Shown here piece by piece: positions 61,359-64,000 of a DNA stretch of 64,000 nucleotides. Within the stretch, counting starts at the first letter, position 1; every line of letters begins with the position of its first letter. Where the stretch lies: the NCBI GenBank assembly GCA_017483185.1, contig JAFULM010000049.1:1-64000 (forward strand), read 5' to 3'. The translations under genes and the position numbers were made by a program. The notes below the pieces were generated by a model, which saw only the letters and a list, made by a program, of their open reading frames with translations, was not told where the DNA came from and ran no database searches. This stretch comes from Prevotella sp. GTDB lineage: Bacteria; Bacteroidota; Bacteroidia; Bacteroidales; Bacteroidaceae.

Positions 61359-61636
61359 GAGGCACTTTCTGAAATTTTTCGGCCGTGCTTCCAAATTTCG
61401 CAAATATGACGGCATTAAAATCGGGGCTATTTTACGGCGTTATTTTGGTGGTTTTTGTATGTGTCTATGTCTCAGTCGTTTACGTACGTGTCCGCCGGTT
61501 CGGCTCCGTCGGACGAGTCGGATGAGGCTGCCATAAGGGCCCCACGGCTTTACAACGGGGCCCTTGTTGTCTTGCAACGGGGCCCTTACGGCGATGCAAC
61601 GGCAATGCCGCTGCAGACCAACGGAGGCCTTACGGC
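61359..61636 (+). repeat. Family A composite palindrome, copy 6 (subfamily 2)
   Basis: Leader GAGGCACTTTCTGAAA (61359-61374) lies 156 bases before GCCATAAGGGCC (61530-61541), which pairs loosely with GGCCTTACGGC (61626-61636). The CAACGG units are present but the arms are degenerate. Further GGGCCTTAC fragments run to about 61805. Leader and spacing match copy 4. Confidence 0.78.
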
Positions 61637-61865
61637 AAGAAGAAGAGGCTTTTTCGAGGCAAAAACAGCAGTCAAAAACTCACCGATTTTTTCGTTCCGG
61701 AAGAGCCGGGAGGGCCTTACGGGGACAAAACGGCGTCTGAAATGTGTTTTTTTCGACGTGAGGTTGGCCCCTCCGAAGACCAATGAGGGCCTTACGAGGG
61801 GTGACGTTGCGCTTGAATGGAAGTTTTTGCAGGGGTGATTTTGTACGTTTTTTTTACATAAAACG

Positions 61866-61918
61866 AGAGTGTGCCAAAATGCAAAATATGTTCTTGTCTT
61901 TGCATTTTGGCACACTCT
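61866..61918. terminator. 20-base hairpin upstream of the dehydrogenase end
   Basis: AGAGTGTGCCAAAATGCAAA (61866-61885) pairs with 61899-61918 across a 13-base loop. It lies about 90 bases past the stop of the minus-strand dehydrogenase gene, so it may be its terminator. It resembles the outer part of the hairpin at 59197. Confidence 0.8.
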
Positions 61919-62006
61919 ATTAATGCCATCCAAAAAATTATCTAAAACACAGAATTATTTTTTTATATCAACAATATTGTGTTGTATTTGCTGCAGTTAC
62001 TTTTTT

Positions 62007-63284
62007 TTATAATCGTCCGTCAATGTGTTTTCTGTCAAGCACACCCTTTACGTCATAAACGACCCCGTTGTCAGACTTCAAGAATGACCTGACATCAATG
62101 TCCTTGAACTCGTCATGGGCCACACCGAGGATGACAGCGTCATATCGGCCTCGCAGTGTCTGCATATCTCCGGACTCTATACATATATCATATTCGTGTT
62201 TGACCTTATTGGCGTCAGCCCATGAATCATATATTGTAATATTGTCCGTATATTCGCGTAGTGTGTGATATATGTCAATGATTTTGGTGTTACGAATATC
62301 CGGACAGTTCTCCTTGAACGTAATTCCTAAAATCAATATGTCGGCATCTTTCACCATCACACCCTTCTTGTTCATCAACTTTATCGTCTGATTTGCCACA
62401 TAATCACCCATACCGTCGTTCAGTCGGCGTGCGGCAGACATCACACGTGGGAGCACACCATAGACTTGAGCCTTTTGGATGAGATAGCAGGGGTCGACGC
62501 TTATACAGTGTCCGCCGACAAGCCCCGGCGTGAGTTTTATGAAATTCCATTTTGATGATGCGGCTTCGATTACATCACGTGTGTCTATTCCCATCGCATT
62601 GAATATCTTGGCCAATTCGTTCATGAAGGCGATATTTACGTCGCGCTGCGAGTTTTCTATTATTTTCGACGCCTCTGCCACCTTTATAGACGGAGCCTTA
62701 TGAGTTCCGTTCACCAGTACCGAGTTGTAGACCGAGTCTACGATGTCGGCTATATAGGGTGTTGAGCCGGATGTGACTTTCTTGATTTTCTCAACCGTGT
62801 GTTCCTTGTCGCCGGGATTGATGCGTTCGGGGGAGTATCCGGCAAAGAAGTCTTCATTGAATTTCAATCCGGAGACACGTTCCACGACAGGCAGACATTC
62901 TTCTTCCGTTACACCGGGATATACAGTAGACTCGTACACAACAATATCTCCTTTGCCGATGACCTGTCCTATGGTATTGCTTGCCGCGAGCAGTGGTTTC
63001 AGATCAGGGCGGTTGTTGCAGTCGACGGGTGTCTGAACTGCTATGACATAAAAGTTGCAGTCTTTTATATCTTCTAAGTCTGTCGTGCATCTGAAACCAT
63101 TCGCTATCGCATCATGGAGCAAATCATCGTTTACCTCAAGTGTATCGTCATGTCCTTTCATCAGTTTTTCGACCCTTTTGGGGTTCATGTCAAAACCGAT
63201 TGTTGGGTATTTTGTTGAAAACAATCTGGCCAAAGGAAGACCGACATATCCTAATCCAATAACTGCAATTCTTATATCTTTCAT
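62007..63284 (-). CDS. UDP-N-acetyl-hexosamine 6-dehydrogenase (WbpA/TviB type)
   Basis: The 425-residue protein oxidises C6 of a UDP-amino sugar with NAD. The N-terminal Rossmann GLGYVGLPLARLFS, the FFAGYSPERINPGDKEH segment and the catalytic Cys in VGGHCISVDPCYLI fit UDP-GlcNAc/ManNAc/GalNAc dehydrogenases. NFIKLTPGLVGG is typical of the TviB branch. It would supply a uronic acid to the polysaccharide. It is the first gene left of the partial glycosyltransferase (179-base gap). Confidence 0.92.
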   Translation of the reverse strand: MKDIRIAVIGLGYVGLPLARLFSTKYPTIGFDMNPKRVEKLMKGHDDTLEVNDDLLHDAIANGFRCTTDLEDIKDCNFYVIAVQTPVDCNNRPDLKPLLAASNTIGQVIGKGDIVVYESTVYPGVTEEECLPVVERVSGLKFNEDFFAGYSPERINPGDKEHTVEKIKKVTSGSTPYIADIVDSVYNSVLVNGTHKAPSIKVAEASKIIENSQRDVNIAFMNELAKIFNAMGIDTRDVIEAASSKWNFIKLTPGLVGGHCISVDPCYLIQKAQVYGVLPRVMSAARRLNDGMGDYVANQTIKLMNKKGVMVKDADILILGITFKENCPDIRNTKIIDIYHTLREYTDNITIYDSWADANKVKHEYDICIESGDMQTLRGRYDAVILGVAHDEFKDIDVRSFLKSDNGVVYDVKGVLDRKHIDGRL

Positions 63285-63462
63285 CGTTTTTGTTAATATT
63301 TGTTGTTATAACGTTCCTTTTGTTTTATTATTGCATTAGATATGGCTTTTTATATTGGAAGGTGGTGTCTGTTACAAGCCACACGCACGTTCGGTTGTGC
63401 AATGATGTGTGCCGCTCTTAATGGGCGGCGGCATATATATATATCTATTGTAAATATTCCCG

Positions 63463-64000
63463 TCAGTAATACTTTTTTAATATATATGTGATTCCCTCGA
63501 TGTTCCAGCGGTAGTAATTGCGTTTGGAAGATTTGCCGGTTGACACTTTTCCTATGTCATCCACGCGTATTTCGGGATTATATATCACTTTCAGTCCGTG
63601 GCGGGCACACTCTTCGGCTATGTATATCTCTTCGCAATAGAGGAATACGGGATAGTCGATGATGCCGCATCGTGCCATGTATTCGCGGGTGAGGACTATA
63701 AAAGAACCATGTCCGGCATACACTTCACCGGGAGCGTTGGTTCTCATTCGTTTCAGGCGGTGGAATGTATTGACATACAGATTGTATATTGGAGGCAGAC
63801 GGTAGAACCACCTCATGATCCTGAGTTTGGTGGCGCTGTATCTGCATGTGGCCTGAGGATTGATGTCGTTGCCTGTGCCACGGGATATTATGGCCGGTGC
63901 TATCCATCCCGTGTCGTCTGGGTGTCGGGAGGCGAGCAGGCTGCTCAGTGTGTCAGTTTGCAGAGTCATGTCGACATTGCTTACGATGACAAAGTCGTAG
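63463..64000 (-). CDS. GT2 family glycosyltransferase, 5' end outside window
   Basis: The visible 179 residues are the C-terminal part of a glycosyltransferase. The frame enters from beyond the window with FVIVSNVDM, the DxD-like motif. It continues with WIAPAIISRGTGNDINPQATCRY and CEEIYIAEECARHGLKVIYNPEIRVDD (the ED-type acceptor motif). It resembles rhamnosyltransferase-like GT2 enzymes. The start lies outside the window; the internal Met at 63969 is not the true start. Confidence 0.88.
   Translation of the reverse strand, partial: YDFVIVSNVDMTLQTDTLSSLLASRHPDDTGWIAPAIISRGTGNDINPQATCRYSATKLRIMRWFYRLPPIYNLYVNTFHRLKRMRTNAPGEVYAGHGSFIVLTREYMARCGIIDYPVFLYCEEIYIAEECARHGLKVIYNPEIRVDDIGKVSTGKSSKRNYYRWNIEGITYILKKYY

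Larger units (their letters stand above)
60974..62006. other. Gene-free interval with family A, B and small hairpin
   Basis: About 1030 bases hold family B copy 3 (61138-61258), family A copy 6 with leader (61359-61636) and its degenerate tail to about 61805, and a hairpin (61866-61918). The short ORFs here follow repeats only. Confidence 0.7.

Overview
The window looks like chromosomal DNA of a Bacteroidales bacterium, most likely a Prevotella-type organism. Support comes from promoters of the Bacteroidetes form (TTTG, 18-20 bases, TAnnTTTG), few Shine-Dalgarno sequences, four secreted proteins ending in a type IX secretion (T9SS)-like C-terminal tail, many SusD-free lipoproteins of Bacteroidetes-only DUF families, and an AAA-ATPase/PD-(D/E)XK gene typical of the phylum. 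The species cannot be named from sequence alone.

Layout. 1-590: a G-rich 20-base tandem repeat and tRNA-Arg(CCG). 588-8714 (minus): three secreted T9SS-type cargo genes (three-module LRR protein, subtilisin-like protease, repeat protein). 9519-13646: asnA, an ADP-ribosylglycohydrolase and dnaX. 14806-20650 (plus): ftsB-like divisome gene, small membrane protein, DUF4369 lipoprotein, dihydroorotase, a free-standing MetH activation domain protein, membrane phosphoesterase and plsC-like acyltransferase. 20868-26309: a dolichol-phosphate-mannose-synthase-like transferase and mfd, the latter carrying two in-frame insertions of a palindromic repeat. 26712-34474: a lipoprotein PBP-transpeptidase pseudoenzyme, ridA and ilvA, hsp20 behind a sigma-54-like promoter, tRNA-Glu(CTC), a sodium/solute symporter, a HAD phosphatase, trxB and a glutathione peroxidase. 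34475-36250: repeats, a probable small RNA and rpmE2.

36427-44071 is a possible nucleic-acid-scavenging locus: a TonB-dependent receptor, DUF5689 and DUF6359 surface lipoproteins, a frameshifted NucA-like lipoprotein nuclease, and a divergent secreted endonuclease/exonuclease/phosphatase protein. 44245-51322 holds a DNA glycosylase, uridine kinase, a C10 cysteine protease, a DUF308 membrane protein, a histidine phosphatase and a basic heptad-repeat protein. 51638 to the right edge is a surface-polysaccharide locus: Wzi-like outer-membrane protein, DUF4847 lipoprotein, two sugar transferases, a 4,6-dehydratase, a DegT aminotransferase, GT2 transferases and a UDP-sugar dehydrogenase. Its middle is interrupted by an AAA-ATPase gene lying among repeats.

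The most striking feature is the density of dispersed intergenic inverted repeats. At least five families are visible. Family A is a composite palindrome built around GCCGTAAGGGCC, with a leader box at constant distance (six copies). Family B has 27-base arms made of GGTCGCGACC palindromes (three copies, each within about 300 bases of a family A copy). Family C is a MITE-like pair with arms of 55 bases and more. A GAAGAGTGAAGAA...TGCTGCCGCC element lies inside mfd twice and at the stop codons of convergent genes. There are also several perfect 41-75 base hairpins. No transposase or REP-associated (RAYT) gene is present to explain them.
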